The notes under the pieces were generated by a model, which saw only the letters and a program-made list of their open reading frames with translations, was not told the DNA's origin and did not search any database. A stretch of DNA of 64,000 bases. Origin: Ephydatia muelleri (Eukaryota > Porifera > Demospongiae > Spongillida > Spongillidae). Positions 35,283 to 48,894 of this stretch are shown here, piece after piece (position 1 is the first letter of the stretch; every line of letters starts with the position of its first letter). A program made the position numbers and the translations under genes. The stretch spans positions 3,849,707 to 3,913,706 of the forward strand of contig JABACO010000003.1 of NCBI GenBank assembly GCA_013339895.1, written 5' to 3'.

Positions 35283-38200
35283 TTAAACATTATTTGCAAT
35301 GCAGTAAACATTATAACAATACACAGTATTACTCCAGTCATGTTTCAAACGCAATGTGTTTTCTGACACTCTCTGTCGTTCCATCCTGGCAGCAATATGC
35401 ATAGAATCCACAACACATGTTGAGGTGCACTGATCTACCACTGAAATGGCACGAACAATGGCTGCAGGAGAAAGGACTCGAATGACCTTTGTAAGTGTCA
35501 GAAGTGGGCAATCAAACTGGTTGAGGCATGGCTGTCCACTGGCCACCATGTGAGGATCCATATGCTGTACCATACAGTACCGGGTGCTGTCACTTTCGAA
35601 GCAGCTCAGTAAGATTCCTACCTCCATCTATAATAGCACTGTACATGTAATAAAGGACACACTATTTGGTGGACTTACAGGAGATCCAACCCTGTCTACG
35701 TATAGCACAAAGTCACCCACATCAACAGTGTCACAATCAGCTGTCACTGTTGCTTTGCCCCATGTGACAAGAGTTTGCAGGTTAATGGTGGGAGGGAGAA
35801 GCAGCCTGTAATCAACATGTTCATCTATCACAGTGGCGATCGACATCTCCCCAAGTTCCTGTATTTGAAGCAATACAGATCCCAACTGCATTGGCCTACG
35901 TACACTGATCTAGGGTTGCAGAGCATTAGCATAAATGTACCAACACAGTATAAAAAAAAACTGTGATCACCTTACGAAGTGCCCCATGACAATAGATGGC
36001 TTTATCACAAGTAGATGGTGTTCCTGTCAGGAAATCCTCAACCTCTGATGACTGATATAACTTTATCACACCATCACCACATCTAATAAGAAGACATTAT
36101 TAAAAATACAAAATGAGAAAAGTCAATACTCACTGCATTTCAGATTGATCTAAATGACCTCCAGAACAGAAAAATCGTATGCTCTCCTGGATTGCAAAAC
36201 TGTTAGCAATGTCTTTGCTCGGAGCATGTTTATTGGCATATATGTTATGAGATCTGATCACACCATTATAGCTCTCACATCTATAAAATCAATAGTTAGT
36301 AACACAGACTTTGAGTCACAATTAAGTTCTACCTTTCAGTGTTGAACCCTGATGGCGGACCGAACTGAAGCATGTGATCTGGCAGGTGAAGGAGGAGATG
36401 GATTTTGAGCTTGCTCCTTAGCTCGGGACAGTGTTTATCCACAGCTTGTGCAAATCCAAGACACACAGACTTCATGGACTCAACCTTGTCAGGTGTAAAC
36501 CGCTCACAATATACAAGCTTGAACACCTGTACAGATATGTACATTGTGTATATGTATAAATGTGTAACACATACAATGACATGTACCTTTGAAAGAGCCA
36601 ACCATACTTCAGTTTCACCAGGTGATACCAAAGGTGGAAACACAAACAGTGCAAGCTGTGCCAAGGTTTTAAAATCACGCCCCACAAATGATTTGTAGTA
36701 CTTGGAGATATCTCGTGAGAGACGCAATGCAAAGCCGGAGAAAGGGAATGAGGCAATGCGAGCCAAAACCTCTTTGCGTTGCTGTGGCGAAAACCGAGCC
36801 ATTCGGGACCTTAGCATGTACTTGTATGGACCCAGAACAAGAGTATGCAAGGCTTCCACTGGTGTAGACCTACATATATTGAAATTTATGAAAATGCATT
36901 ATATATACAAACCACGTACTGATGTGGATCCACAGCTAGCTCAAGCATTGGGTTTGGTTTGCAGCTTGTTCCTAACTGTGTCTGCATCTGCTTCCGCTCC
37001 CTCTTCGTCGGCAGAGACTGTATACGCTGAATTTGCGCTACAGTATCTGTTTTGGTCCTGAGATGACCAATGCCCTGGAGACCACTGGAAACATCCACCT
37101 TGACATGATTTTGTTTTTTGGTAAGTGCAGTCTGACATCTGAATGCAAAGTGGCACTTACTGTGCAAATCCTGCAGTACATCACTGCTGCTGCTCCCAGC
37201 TGACTGCATATTTCTGCTCCACGAGGATTGTCGCAAAGAAAACTTAAAATTGGTGCAACAACAATCATTTTGCATTGCAAAAAGGCATTCAATACGACAA
37301 TCCCCTCACGCTCTAGTGCATTAAACTCCTGCACTAGCGGGACTGCCATCTCCATGACCGGTGCCTTGTTGGAGGCACAGATGAAATGAATGTCGTGCAA
37401 CTTGGCGTTATCTTTCCGTGAAAGTCCTGCTAATAGGAAATTCCAGGAGTTAAATTTGTTCCACACTTTGAACTTATTTCCACTGGTGTCATCAGAGAAG
37501 ATGGAGATCGGTGCCATAATAACAGGCAGTCCTCCCACATCCAATGGACTTTGCCTTCATGGGATGTGGTGAAGACAATGTGGTGTACTCCTATAGAAAC
37601 AATGTTTTAAAAGTGGACAATGTGTAATACTTGTTTGCTTACATCATCAGTAAGTCGCACTAGGCAGCCATCTTGATACTGGAATATGTTAAGAGCCCAC
37701 GTTTGTAATTCTGGTAGTACAGCTTTAATGCTACACACTGCTATGCACACTGTTTCTGAAAGCACATATCCATTGACAGGAGTACCAGGGTGGTGCTCTA
37801 GCTTGTGTACATTGGCATAAATACCATCTTGGCCTTCCTGGAAGAGGAGTGTAAAGTAATGCACACACATTTGGCTCAATGTACATCTTACGTGGCAAAC
37901 AAACTGGAGAACATGGCCTATAGACGTGACTCCAGAGATTCCAAAATCAACAAAATCTCCCAGAAATACATTGCCACAAGGTGTGATAGCCATAGGTGCA
38001 AAAAAACGTTTGTCGTTTCTCCAGCGTAAACCATGGTACATTTCCCTAAAACATATCACATGAATGATTAATGGGCAATTACAAATTATGCACCAATACC
38101 TAAATTCTCCTTTTGGTATAACTGGAAAACAAACCAGATTTTTTCCAATTTCTGGAATTCCAAAACACAACTTAATGCTGTTTGAGACCGAATTGGTGTA

Positions 38201-39014
38201 AAACGGTATGCCAGTGCGGTGAGGTGCTACGAAGTTTACAAATAAAATAAAGTGAATCTCTCAAATGTACGCCTTTACCATTTTGGGAGTGAAATATCCA
38301 GGCAACCTGTACTTGGCTAGACAAGATAAGCTTGGCACTGCTGAACACGAGGTTCTCAAAGTGTGGAGTATAATTTTCAAGTTTGATTGTCCCTATATGC
38401 GGTCACATAATAGGAATCAAAATAGCAGGCATGCACAAGTAACTTTACCATTGGTCTTGGGCTATGCACTATGAGGTAGGCCATGGCAAGTAGCTTCGAT
38501 GCAAAAGGCTTGTACGAGTCTGCTTCACTTAGATGGCTCAAGCTAGAATCTACCGTATTATAGTACGCAAATTACACATGGACTAAAGTACAATGGGTTA
38601 TCTTACCAACAGCGCTAGCACTCTCTTCTCTTTCGGCACTGACTACAGCTGGTGGCTCAATGATGTCCGATTCAAAAGCACCTTCAAAATCATTGACATC
38701 GTCTACATGTACTGAAAAAATGTTTTTTTTGTTTACATATCCAAAATATCTTTACACTATTACTTACTATAGCAGGATTCACCCTCTGTGACAACAGGGC
38801 CACTGTCCAAACAATTAGCAGCAGGCGAGGATGAACCACAATCGGTAGGTTGCACATGCGGAGAAACTAACACAGCTGTGCTTGTTTCCTCGCCAATTTT
38901 GACACATTGCAGGTATGCTTTGTGACGAGCTGTTTCCAGATGACGCAAATACCTGTTTCTGAACTCGAATTCAAGCTTGCACGACGGGCAATAAAAGCGT
39001 GCTTTCTCGGACAT
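35283..39014 (-). CDS. P2 transposase: C2H2 zinc finger plus Plavaka/CACTA-like DDE core
   Basis: ATG at 39012-39014 opens a C2H2 finger (YCPSCKLEFEFRNRYLRHL, ARH), fused in one exon to a Ser/Pro-rich tail. Middle exons include GFRYW/MYHGLRWRNDKRFFAP. The core (37038-37544) has FSDDTSGNKFKVWNKF, CDNPRGAEICSQLG and YCRIC; 36329-36859 has EALHTLVLGPYKYML and SFVGRDFKTLAQLALF, ending FNTER. The next exon continues YESYNGVIRSHNIYANK, APSKDIANSF. Last exon carries DCPLLTLTKVI and KHDWSNTVYCYNVYC before TAA 35283-35285. Likely catalytic residues are D of SDDT, D of CDNP and E of TERYE (inference). Exon order and motif spacing match P1. Not all borders were resolved. Confidence 0.8.
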
Positions 39015-39039
39015 ATTTATCGTGGTCACGTGACCAAGC
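39015..39039. promoter_or_regulatory. 25-bp gap between divergent P2 starts
   Basis: Only 25 bp separate the ATGs of the transposase and the accessory gene, and the gap contains GGTCACGTGACC, a perfect 12-bp palindrome with a CACGTG E-box core. P1 has ACGTGCACGTGG in the equivalent position. Binding by a bHLH-type factor is inferred. Confidence 0.55.
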
Positions 39040-40127
39040 ATGCAGCACGCGAGAGCTCCGAGAAACGCATTTCAAAGTCCTGCAGCGGTAGGGACCTTTT
39101 CGGCCTCACCTTTTCCTAGATGTAGCAGTACAATTAGTACATCGTCATACTCGAGAGAACCAGTAGCCGATCATGAGCAGTTAGAATCGGACTCAATTGC
39201 GGCAGAGCAGAATTCACTGATCATTGCAGCAGTCGTGAAGGAAGTCAAATCCGTCATAAAAGTTTCTACTGACAGCATTGAAAAAAAGTTTACAGCCGTC
39301 GAAACAAAGTTAGGTATAGTAGAGGCAGCTGTAAAGGAACTTTCAACAATTGTGAAAAGTACACACACCTTTTCTATCCAGGGAAGTGTGTATGAGGTAT
39401 ATACAGTGAATTTAATTGATACAGTTGAGTGAATTTATAAAATTGTTATAGTCACCTTTTAAAGTGGAAGTGTGCAAGCTGTTTTGCAGCTCTCTGCTTC
39501 GTGAACCCTCTGATGATGCTATACAGGCTTGTGTATGTTTGTTTATCTCTATTATAAATTCACCACAGAATTTCTCGTCAAAAGATGGCAGTACCCGCAG
39601 TGCTATCACCTCAAGTTGTGCGAGATGAAAAGCACAAGGTCGATGAGGCACTTCGGTACATCAAAGCGAAGCTGGCTGAAGCCAGGACACTAGAAAGAAG
39701 AAAGGTTTGCTGCTCTTTAATGATACATACCAGCACAGTACAATTATCTATTCCATGCAGTGCCTCGGAAAACATCCATACCTTAGGCATAAATTTATGC
39801 CAACCAGGAATCTAGCTACAAGTATTGTTCAAAGTATGAGTGGTGCCTGTGATGGTGACCTTCTGGATGTTTACTGCCGCCATCTGGCTTTATTTGTAAT
39901 CTATTTTGTTTAAAACTGTTGCAGGAATTTTATGTTTAGTTTTATTGCAGCGACTGTTTATTCGACACTGCACCAATTTCAAGATTGCAAATCATGTTGA
40001 GTTTTGCTTATGGATAGGGCTTTACTACTCAGATATGGATGAAGAGAAATGGGAGAATGTGATGCAGGATGACAGCACATATGACTATCCAACTTTTGGC
40101 CATGGGATGGAGAATGTGACTGAGTAA
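39040..40127 (+). CDS. P2 accessory protein
   Basis: Exon 1 (39040-39396, 119 codons) is Ser/Pro-rich and then a coiled-coil candidate (KEVKSVIKVSTDSIEKKF, LGIVEAAVKELSTIV). Exon 2 (39452-39532) reads FKVEVCKLFCSSLLREPS. A third exon around 39610-39705 gives VVRDEKHKVDEALRYIKAKL and RTLERRK; its acceptor is unclear. Later exons start at about 39761 (CLGKHPYLRHKF) and 39950 (RLFIRHCTN) and end ENVTE-TAA. The exon plan, the phase-0 junctions at most borders and the motif order (LFC..L.R.P, then RR(K/R)) match the P1 accessory gene. Function unknown. Confidence 0.6.
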
Positions 40128-40707
40128 TTATTTTGGATACTAACCTCATTTGTTACTCACTGGACAGCGCCTTATTTATACCACATTTATTGCATCATCA
40201 TCATCATCTCATTTATACATCTTCCTGTAACCTTGATTCGATTTTTTTTAAATTCCATGATAATCATTTTAATTTCTATTTTTGTACAAGTCTCATATAA
40301 TTTGAGTCAGATTGTCAATACGTACTTGACTTGCCTGATCACGCTCCAAATTTCCCAGCTGCAGAGCACCGTGTAGTATCGCTGCATGTTATCGGGGCCC
40401 AAATATTAATATTATAATTATTGTACGACAACGCAAGCGATTCAGGGACGAAAACCGCGCATGAATCATACGTGAATGCAAATTTATTGCAAATTACCAT
40501 TCGCTATAACAATCCAGGTGATTCACACCTGATATATACGGTCTGAATCCGAGCCTTTCGGAGATCACCCCTGCTACGTCTGTAATATCACAACCGTAAC
40601 GCCCGAGATCATATTATCACGAGAGATTCATAAGCGTGTAGAACTGGTTGTGTAAAGCCCAAGAGAGCGCTTCAGTATAATCCATCGTTGCAGACTACGA
40701 GACATAG

Positions 40708-40835
40708 GCGTAGGAACCGGTGGAGCAGAGGGGGCCTTGGCCCCCCCAATCTTGGGCATTATGTGTATAAAGTATGCTGAATTTATATTAGACATACCCT
40801 TTGGGCCCCCCCCAATCCTGTTTACGTTCCTACGC
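40708..40835. mobile_element. Short MITE with GCGTAGGAAC ends
   Basis: 128 bp bounded by GCGTAGGAAC and GTTCCTACGC, with an inner GGGGGCC/GGCCCCCC pair. Palindromic, no coding capacity. Superfamily not determined. Confidence 0.65.
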
Positions 40836-41445
40836 TTCTGCGAGAAAAACCAGGTTAACGTCGATCGAAAGGTGTGCGCAATGAAATTAAATGTACAATT
40901 GTATTCAGTTGTGTCCGGCTTTTTCTGGTTCAATTAGTGAACAGACCAGCATTTTGTGAAGCGATTGAAGTACATCAGATTCGACGCCGGGTATTAGTAT
41001 GCATGCAGTGTCGTCTATAAATCACGAGGCTGTTGGTTAAACTAAATTCGTTGTATCCAGGATTTCACTCTTAAGATGCGTTGAATTTCAACAGACAATC
41101 ATTTACTCCACTGATTAGTTCATAGGCTGGTACCATTCTGTACATGGTGTGCATCACATCCATTTAACACAGGTTGTTGTGCCAGATGTTGCCCCTCTTA
41201 CAAGATGACTACATGGTGACCTCGAATTGGCACCGGCAAGGGCAGCAGAAGGTGGGAGCAAGAGGGTGCCATGGCACCTTAATTATGGATATGGTGTATA
41301 TAGCGTTTGAGTGGGAGTGTGTCTTTCGTGGGGATACAATGTTCTATACCTTGTGCTTGACAGATGATGGAATGAAGGTAGGAGGTGTGATGAATGGAAC
41401 TCTGGAAGTAATGCATCGTATGATTGCTGGAGGTGAAATGGCACT

Positions 41446-42010
41446 ATTCCTTCCCTCTCTTCCCTCCCTTCCCTCTCTTCCCCTCTCCTTCCCTCTTTCC
41501 CCTCTCCTTCCCTCTCTTCCCCTCTCCTTCCCTCTCTTCCCTCTCCTTCCCTCTCTTCCCTCTATTTTTCCCCCCTCTCCTTCACTCTTCCCCTCTCCTT
41601 GCCTCCATTCCCCTCTCCTTGCCTCTCCTCCCTCCTCCTTCTCTCTCCTTCCCTCTCTTCCCCTCTCCTTCCCTCTCCTTTCCCTCTTCCCTCTCCTTCC
41701 CCTCTTTTCCCCTCATCTTCCCTCTCCTTCCTCTCTTCCCCTCTCTTTCTCTTCCCCTCTCCTTTCCCTCTTTCCCTTCTCTTCCCCTCTCCCCTCTCTC
41801 TCTCTTCCCCTTCCTTCCCTTCCCCTCTTTCCTTCCTTTCTTCTCTTTCCCTCCTTCCTCTCCTTGCTCTCCTTCCCCTCCTCTCCTTCCCTCTCCTTCC
41901 CCTCTATTTCCTTCCCTCTTTATCTCTTCCCTCTCTTCCCTCTCTTACCCTCTCTTCCCTCTTTCCCCTTCTCATTTCCTTCCCTCTCTTCCCCTCTCCT
42001 TCCCTCTTTC
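41446..42010. repeat. Polypyrimidine (CCCTCTCCTT)n tract
   Basis: About 565 bp of almost pure C/T on the plus strand with irregular TTCCCTCTC units. Long Leu/Phe/Pro/Ser ORFs here are compositional. Mirror-like polypurine/polypyrimidine DNA can form triplexes. A degenerate (TG)n/CATGTG stretch follows to about 42205. Confidence 0.93.
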
Positions 42011-42247
42011 ATGTGTTTTTGTTCCATGTGTGTTTGTATGCGTGTGTGAATATTTGTGTTTTGTGTGTGTCATTTGTGCATTGTGTGTTTGTATGCATGT
42101 GTGTGTGCATGTGTGAATATTTGTGTGTTTGTGTGTGTCATTTGTGCATGTGTGTTTGTATGAGTGTGTTGCATGTGTGTTGTGGTGTATGTGCATGTGT
42201 ATGTTTTCCTTTCCTTCCCCTCTCTTCCCTTCCTTCCCATCCCTCAG

Positions 42248-42374
42248 GCTAAGAGACATCTCAACTCAAGACAAAGCAGACTATCAAACTGTTGTGAAAC
42301 GATCTTAAGAAGTACAACATGGAGACCAACCAGCTGATAGAAGCCAAAGCCAAGTGGATCCCGGCACAAATACA
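42248..42374 (+). other. Possible host exon with frameshift
   Basis: Preceded by CCCTCAG and followed by GTAATG, as an internal exon would be. One frame reads RDISTQDKADYQTVVKR then stops; another continues LKKYNMETNQLIEAKAKW. The two halves look like one peptide split by a 1-base change near 42303. A further piece after the next (AC)n run (42434-42475, GELINELKEQDGS) may continue it. Family not recognised. Confidence 0.3.
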
Positions 42375-42401
42375 CGTAATGTACACAAACTCCTCACTCA
42401 T

Positions 42402-42436
<35 letters not shown>

Positions 42437-42512
42437 AGAATTGATAAATGAGCTGAAGGAGCAGGATGGTAGTACTAAACAGTTGCATTGGAGGAGTACT
42501 ATGTGTAGGCAT

Positions 42513-43096
<584 letters not shown>

Positions 43097-44544
43097 AGTC
43101 TCGTACCCAGACCCACCATGACGTAAGCGTTTATCGCTTACAGTATAAACATTACGACAGGTGGGTCTGGAAAACTCGTCCAAGATTTTTGTTCCAGCGT
43201 CCTTAGGACGCTGTTTACTTCTAAATATAGCCTTACGTAATGCTCGCGACGTAACTTTAATGTCATTACGAATCAATTACCGGATGTCAATCGGCATGAA
43301 CAACTGCAAAGTATGTTCGAGTCCTGCCTTAGGCTTAGAGCAAAAAACAAGAATGCTGCTTGGAACTGCATTGACTGTTGCATGCACCGACACGTTGGTG
43401 ACTCTGGCTAAAGGATGGTTATGTTGGGATGATGAAAGAGCAGTGCATGAGTTTTGTAATGGATAAATTTGTTATCGAACCGTGTCGAAGTATTCATCAT
43501 CGGAAAGTTATCTTAAAAGCGAGCTTTTGAGATGTAATACTGATCTGGAGGTAGTTGAGATCAGGGTTACTATGAGAAAAGCTAAGCGAGGTGAACAGGC
43601 AGTTAAAGTTGTGAGTTGTATTGCATGTGGATGCATTCAGCACAACTTATACTATTTGCTCTCCTAAGGTTGTTACAAAATCCAGCTATGAGAAGACATA
43701 CACCTTGTCTCCGTCCAAACAAGCGATTGCAAAGTCCTTAGGTCGCAGTTCACACAAGGCCTTGTTTCGGCATGTTACACACCATTGCCTCATATACGCT
43801 GTACTGCCATTTGCATATGATGAGCTATTAATCAAAGTTCTAATGTTGGTACAGAGTTCCTACAACAAGAGAGATGCTTGTCTTGTACAGGTGTGTGACC
43901 ACACCATCTGCAACAACAGTGTGAATGAACTCACATAATCAACTCAATCTTGCTATCCCTGTGCCTATAAACGGAATGCAGGTGCCTGATTGTCACCTGA
44001 CAGTCTGACCTTCATCTTTGTGTGCTAGTCCTCCAAAACAGGAATGAATGCATCCTTCCATTATCTGCACTTGTCTAAGCATTGATAGTGTCCTTGTGTG
44101 AACTGCGACCTAAGGACTTCGCAATTGCTTGTTTGGCGTGAGACAAAGTGTATGTATTCTCATAGCTGGATTGAACAACCTTAGGGTATAAGTTGTGCTG
44201 TATGCATCCACATGCACTACAACTCACAACACTGCCTGTTCACTTCGCTTAGCTTTTCTCTTAGTAACCCTGATCTCAGCTACCTCCGGATCAGTATTAC
44301 GTCTCAAAAGCTCGCTTTTAAGATAACTTTCTGATGATGAATACTTCGACACGGTTCGATAACAAATTTATCCATTACAAAACTCATGCACTGCTCTTTC
44401 ATCATCCCAACATAACCATCCTTTAGCCAGAGTCACCAACGTGTCGGTGCATGCAACAGTCAATGCAGTTCCAAGCAGCATTCTTGTTTTTTGCTCTAAG
44501 CCTAAGGCAGGACTCGAACATACTTTGCAGTGGTTCATGCCGAT

Positions 44545-45364
44545 AGACCTTATTCGACCGCAATTATGAATAAATTATTGCGTGACTTGCATGTGACATG
44601 ATTGATTGTTTATTGAGAAAGGCGTCGCCGTTATTGAGTATGGCTGAACAATCGGATGCGTTTAAGCAGCTTGATGCAGTCGGGAAGTCACGCTATAATG
44701 AGAAACTTGGTATGCTAGGCATAACAACAGATCCGTACATGACTCCAAAAGATGCTTGGGACTACAACCCCTCCAGCTCGTTGGCCTGACGTGTCGTTTC
44801 CCGACATTTGTGTGTGTTTCATTCAGACGATTTCATTCAGAAGACGGGTATACGAAGGGTTCAAAACATAATCTCCCAGTGCAGAAACTGTCGTAGAATA
44901 CACCGAGCGAGTTTAAAAAACATACATGTCTAAAGGAATGAAGCTAGCCTTACACAAACCATACTATATTAAATTAAGTGTTTGAACGATAAGTCACTAA
45001 GTTCTTACAGGCCATTCAGCAAAAACACATCTCCCAGTGCGTAATGGTGCACTACGTACAAATTCAGTAACACAGTACCTCTAATGTGTACACGAAGCAA
45101 CGTAGCCTTACACAAAGCCTTTGTGCGCCATTTATAATAATTTTTCCCGCGTAACAGAGTTCAAACGTCAAACAACATCGACTACTGGGAATTTTGTAAT
45201 GGTTACAACCATTTTTATGACATAAAGGCATAGCTAAAAAATACAGCTTTACTTACAACAAAAACTGTCGCACAAACGGGTCGTCGATGTCACGTGACTT
45301 AATTGGTCAATATTGCTACAAGCGCGTGACATTTATATATTCATATTGCGGTCGAATAAGGTCT
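44545..45364. mobile_element. Y: 820-bp insertion in right arm of F
   Basis: Ends AGACCTTATTCGACCGCAAT and complement (20 bp perfect). The opposite arm of F gives the empty site (GCCGATTGACATCC), so the borders are exact with a 2-bp AT duplication. No complete transposase. Confidence 0.85.
44598..44850 (+). pseudogene. Transposon-protein N-terminal fragment in Y
   Basis: Reads LDAVGKSRYNEKLGMLGI, DPYMTPKDAWDYNPS, then after a 1-base shift RWPDVSFPDI. This resembles the N-terminal segment of YqaJ/SWIM-type animal transposon proteins (DPY...P...W, then WP.V...DI). The recognition is from pattern memory and is tentative. No further domain is present. Confidence 0.35.
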
Positions 45365-45420
45365 ATTGACATCCGGTAATTGATTCGTAATGACATTAAA
45401 GTTACGTCGCGAGCATTACG

Positions 45421-46005
<585 letters not shown>

Positions 46006-46019
46006 ACACACATACACAC

Positions 46020-46291
46020 ACACACACACACAATTATCTCTTTCCCAATCACATGTACTTTCTCACAAGGTGCCCTCACACAGAGGAGTAGTTCAAGTGG
46101 TGAACCTCCACCCAGCTCCTCCAACACCATCAACTCAATGCCCCCTCATCAGTCCCAACTACTTCGAGTACTTCTCCTTCCCTCTAATTTGGTCCTGTGA
46201 GGTTTTAGCTGGGGAGGGTTGTTCCAAGCTGGGATAGCAGCCCTGTGTTACCATGCCAGCATTAGTGACAATAATAATTGTTATGGAAAAG

Positions 46292-46339
<48 letters not shown>

Positions 46340-46780
46340 GCGTGCGTGCATGTGTGTGTGTGTGTGTGCACACGCATGCATACACTCCTTTTCCATAACA
46401 ATTGTGTGTGTGTGTATTTGTGTGTGCATTGAGGAGAGAAGCATTCATCCTCATTTTTCACCTAGGTTGTGTGTGCTACAGATGACAGAGCAGCCTGATG
46501 GACGAGAGGCAGTTGGCCCATAAAAATTAGAATTCATGTGTCTGTTAAGCTTGGTATATATTAGGACAAGGGGTACAGGTTTTGTTGAAGATACACTGGA
46601 ACACCCCTCTGGTGCCTCAATGGCAGCATGTCTTGTCCAGGAATGGTGTCAAAGAGGGATCTTTGAGAGTAGGGCATTGGAAGAGGGATATAGCTCTGTT
46701 GGGCTTCTGTCCAATGGGGTGTTAGAGCTGCTTTTCTTTTTATCTCTGAAACCCTCTAGCTAAGGAGTTGTTAGCAATCT
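46020..46780. other. Unassigned stretch with possible exon scraps
   Basis: Contains a (TG)n/(GTGC)n tract at 46295-46430 bounded by an inverted TATGGAAAAGGAGTG/CACTCCTTTTCCATA pair, plus short open frames (SSSSGEPPPSSSNTINS near 46085; ACLVQEWCQRGIFE near 46625). No family is recognised. Nothing else is evident to about 47170. Confidence 0.35.
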
Positions 46781-47178
46781 TCATAAAACGACGCGATATG
46801 ATGTTGATTGTTATGCAAACACACGGGCACAATTTAACCTTTAAACATTAGGGTAAGCTGATTTGAGTGAAGCTCCATTCATATCAGTAGCTTAAAGCAT
46901 GGTTTATGATAATGCGTACAGTGATAAAAATAGGCATGTGAAGATTTCGGTCACATATTTATGCATAGCTGCTGGGGGAAAGAAATCGAAATCAAGCTTT
47001 TAATGCATGACTTGTTTACTTGCTTATTCACCCAACAGTGTTTCGGGTGGACATAAATTTGCTTCTTCTGCTGATTCTGGATAATATGTCATACTCTGAC
47101 TAGTGACTATCCCTAGGTTTTACGACAAGCACCTGCATATAACGCTCGAGTCAAGTAAACCAAATGCTATACAGAATT

Positions 47179-48167
47179 AAAATTGCCCCATGCACGGTTA
47201 AAATGTTATACAAATGCATCGCGTTTGAATCGCTATAACATCCCAACGGATAACGCTATCGACTTCCTATTTTCAACTCTTCATAGTGAAATAGGCACAG
47301 CCCTCGGTTTACGAGAGTCTCATGCGCTCGTCCTCTCCTTGATAGAAGTAAGCTCGCACCCTTACTAGGTCTATCGAAGATGATGTACCTGAGGAACAAC
47401 ACTCTTCTCGCCGCCGGCATCGTCTATCGCTGCATCGTCGCGTTGCTCTATCGCTGCTACCGGCGGCGGCAGCTCTATCGCTGCCGGCGGCATCGTCGCA
47501 TTGCATTATCGCTGCTACCGGCGGCACATAGTCTAATCAGAGATAATATTATCTCTGGTCTAATCGTCTGCACTGCAGCTGCTGGCTATCGCAGCTGGCT
47601 TTGGTAAATGTGCATCGTCCTCATGAGCGGCACGGTTGCAGCGGCGATCCGTGCCCGTGAACTGCAGGGTCGTACATAAGACGCCTAAACGTTGGGCGAA
47701 AAAAATCGTATATCGGAAAGACAAACTGTATTCTGGTTTGGTGCCCTGCAATAGACAAAATATTATTATATATGATATTGCTCGTTAACTTTAACTAATC
47801 ACGCACACGTGGAGCAGAAACTGACATGGCGCCCAGGAGTGTGTTGAAGCGAAAGAGAAAAATAAATAGAAAATATGCCGAGAACAACGCTGCTACAACG
47901 TTGCTGCTTTCTATACCAAGCCAAAGTAAGCATTAAACTTGCATAGGATCACGCATTAACATACTACATGTATATATATATTTATAGTAGATGTATATTT
48001 ATAGTAGTAACGGATAACGCTATCGACTTCCTATTTTCAACACTTCATACTACACCATTTCACTATGAAGCGTTGAAAATAGGAAGTCGATAGCGTTATC
48101 CGTTGGGATGTTATAGCGATTCAAACGCGATGCATTTGTATAACATTTTAACCGTGGGGCAATTTTC
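47179..48167. mobile_element. G: ~1-kb foldback element
   Basis: AAAATTGCCCCA...CGGTTAAAATG at the left (arm to about 47293) is mirrored at 48057-48167. A third, direct fragment of the arm (CGGATAACGCTATCGACTTC) lies at about 48011-48050. The interior has a GC-rich tandem region (47395-47525, CTATCGCTGCTACCGGCGGC units) and one small exon. Confidence 0.75.
47826..47925 (+). CDS. Small basic first exon inside G
   Basis: ATG at 47826 opens MAPRSVLKRKRKINRKYAEN, continuing to LLLSIPSQ and a good donor (CCAAA|GTAAGC) after 100 nt. A basic start exon with strong donor resembles the first exons of the other element genes in this window. No downstream exon was found within G, so this is probably a remnant. 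Confidence 0.35.
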
Positions 48168-48894
48168 GCGGAAACTGTCCCAGATATATATCTGAGTAGT
48201 GCATCAGCTTGCATGTAAATTCCCTAACTGCACAAATGAGTGGCAGGTAATCGTATTTGGCGGCCTAGGCTATAATTATAATAATAAATAGCCCTCCTTC
48301 TCGTCCCCCAAATGAGTCAGTATAATTGCGCAAGAACATGAATTGTAAATACGGCAAGTATTATCTGAACCTGCGTCAGCAGGTTCAATATACTAATAGG
48401 ATTGATTGAGGAATGATGAATGTCATTAACATTTTAAAATCAGGGACAACGGAGAAACGGATCACTTATCTCGTTGCAGCAATCGAACGACAACACCAAG
48501 ATCTACGTTTTCATGCTAGTTTCATGTCATTAAACTATGCGCTTCCAGACAAACAAAGAACCTGCTTCTCGTGCCCATTCCCAAAAAATTGTTCGTCGTC
48601 GTCGTCTTCTTCTTCTTTAGGAAGGTATAACTCGAGCTACGAACGGTTTTAAAGAACGACAATAGTACCAATCTCTTCAGAATTTACCGGCACGTTATCC
48701 CAGCATGTCAGTTGGACACATATCACATCTAGAAAGAAACTACAGTGAGAAATACCTTATTTGGTTGCAAGTTTTATGGCCATCTAGCAAGTTCTAGCAA
48801 GTTCTTAATAAAATGTATAATTTTAGGGAGTATAAATACTCCAACAGGCACTAAATTTATTTGGTGTACTGTCACGGCACAAAATGTCCTACCT

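Larger units (their letters stand above)
35036..40652 (-). mobile_element. P2: second C2H2/Plavaka-like transposon, 5617 bp
   Basis: Ends CACAGCCAGCTTTTT and complement of CACAACCAGTTCTAC, flanked by TA (35034-35035, 40653-40654). Both subterminal regions repeat GTGATTCA/TGAATCAC (for example GGGTGAATCA several times at 35100-35215). Gene layout equals P1: minus transposase 35283-39014, plus accessory gene 39040-40127. Proteins are clearly diverged from P1. Confidence 0.82.

Noticed and set aside
41174-41445. Possible host exon (VGARGCHGTLIMDMVYIAFE)
   Set aside because: Open frame runs into the polypyrimidine tract, no convincing splice borders and no recognisable family.
41424-42252. 200-290 aa Ser/Pro/Leu/Phe-rich ORFs
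   Set aside because: Pure polypyrimidine tract; all three plus frames are open because of composition.
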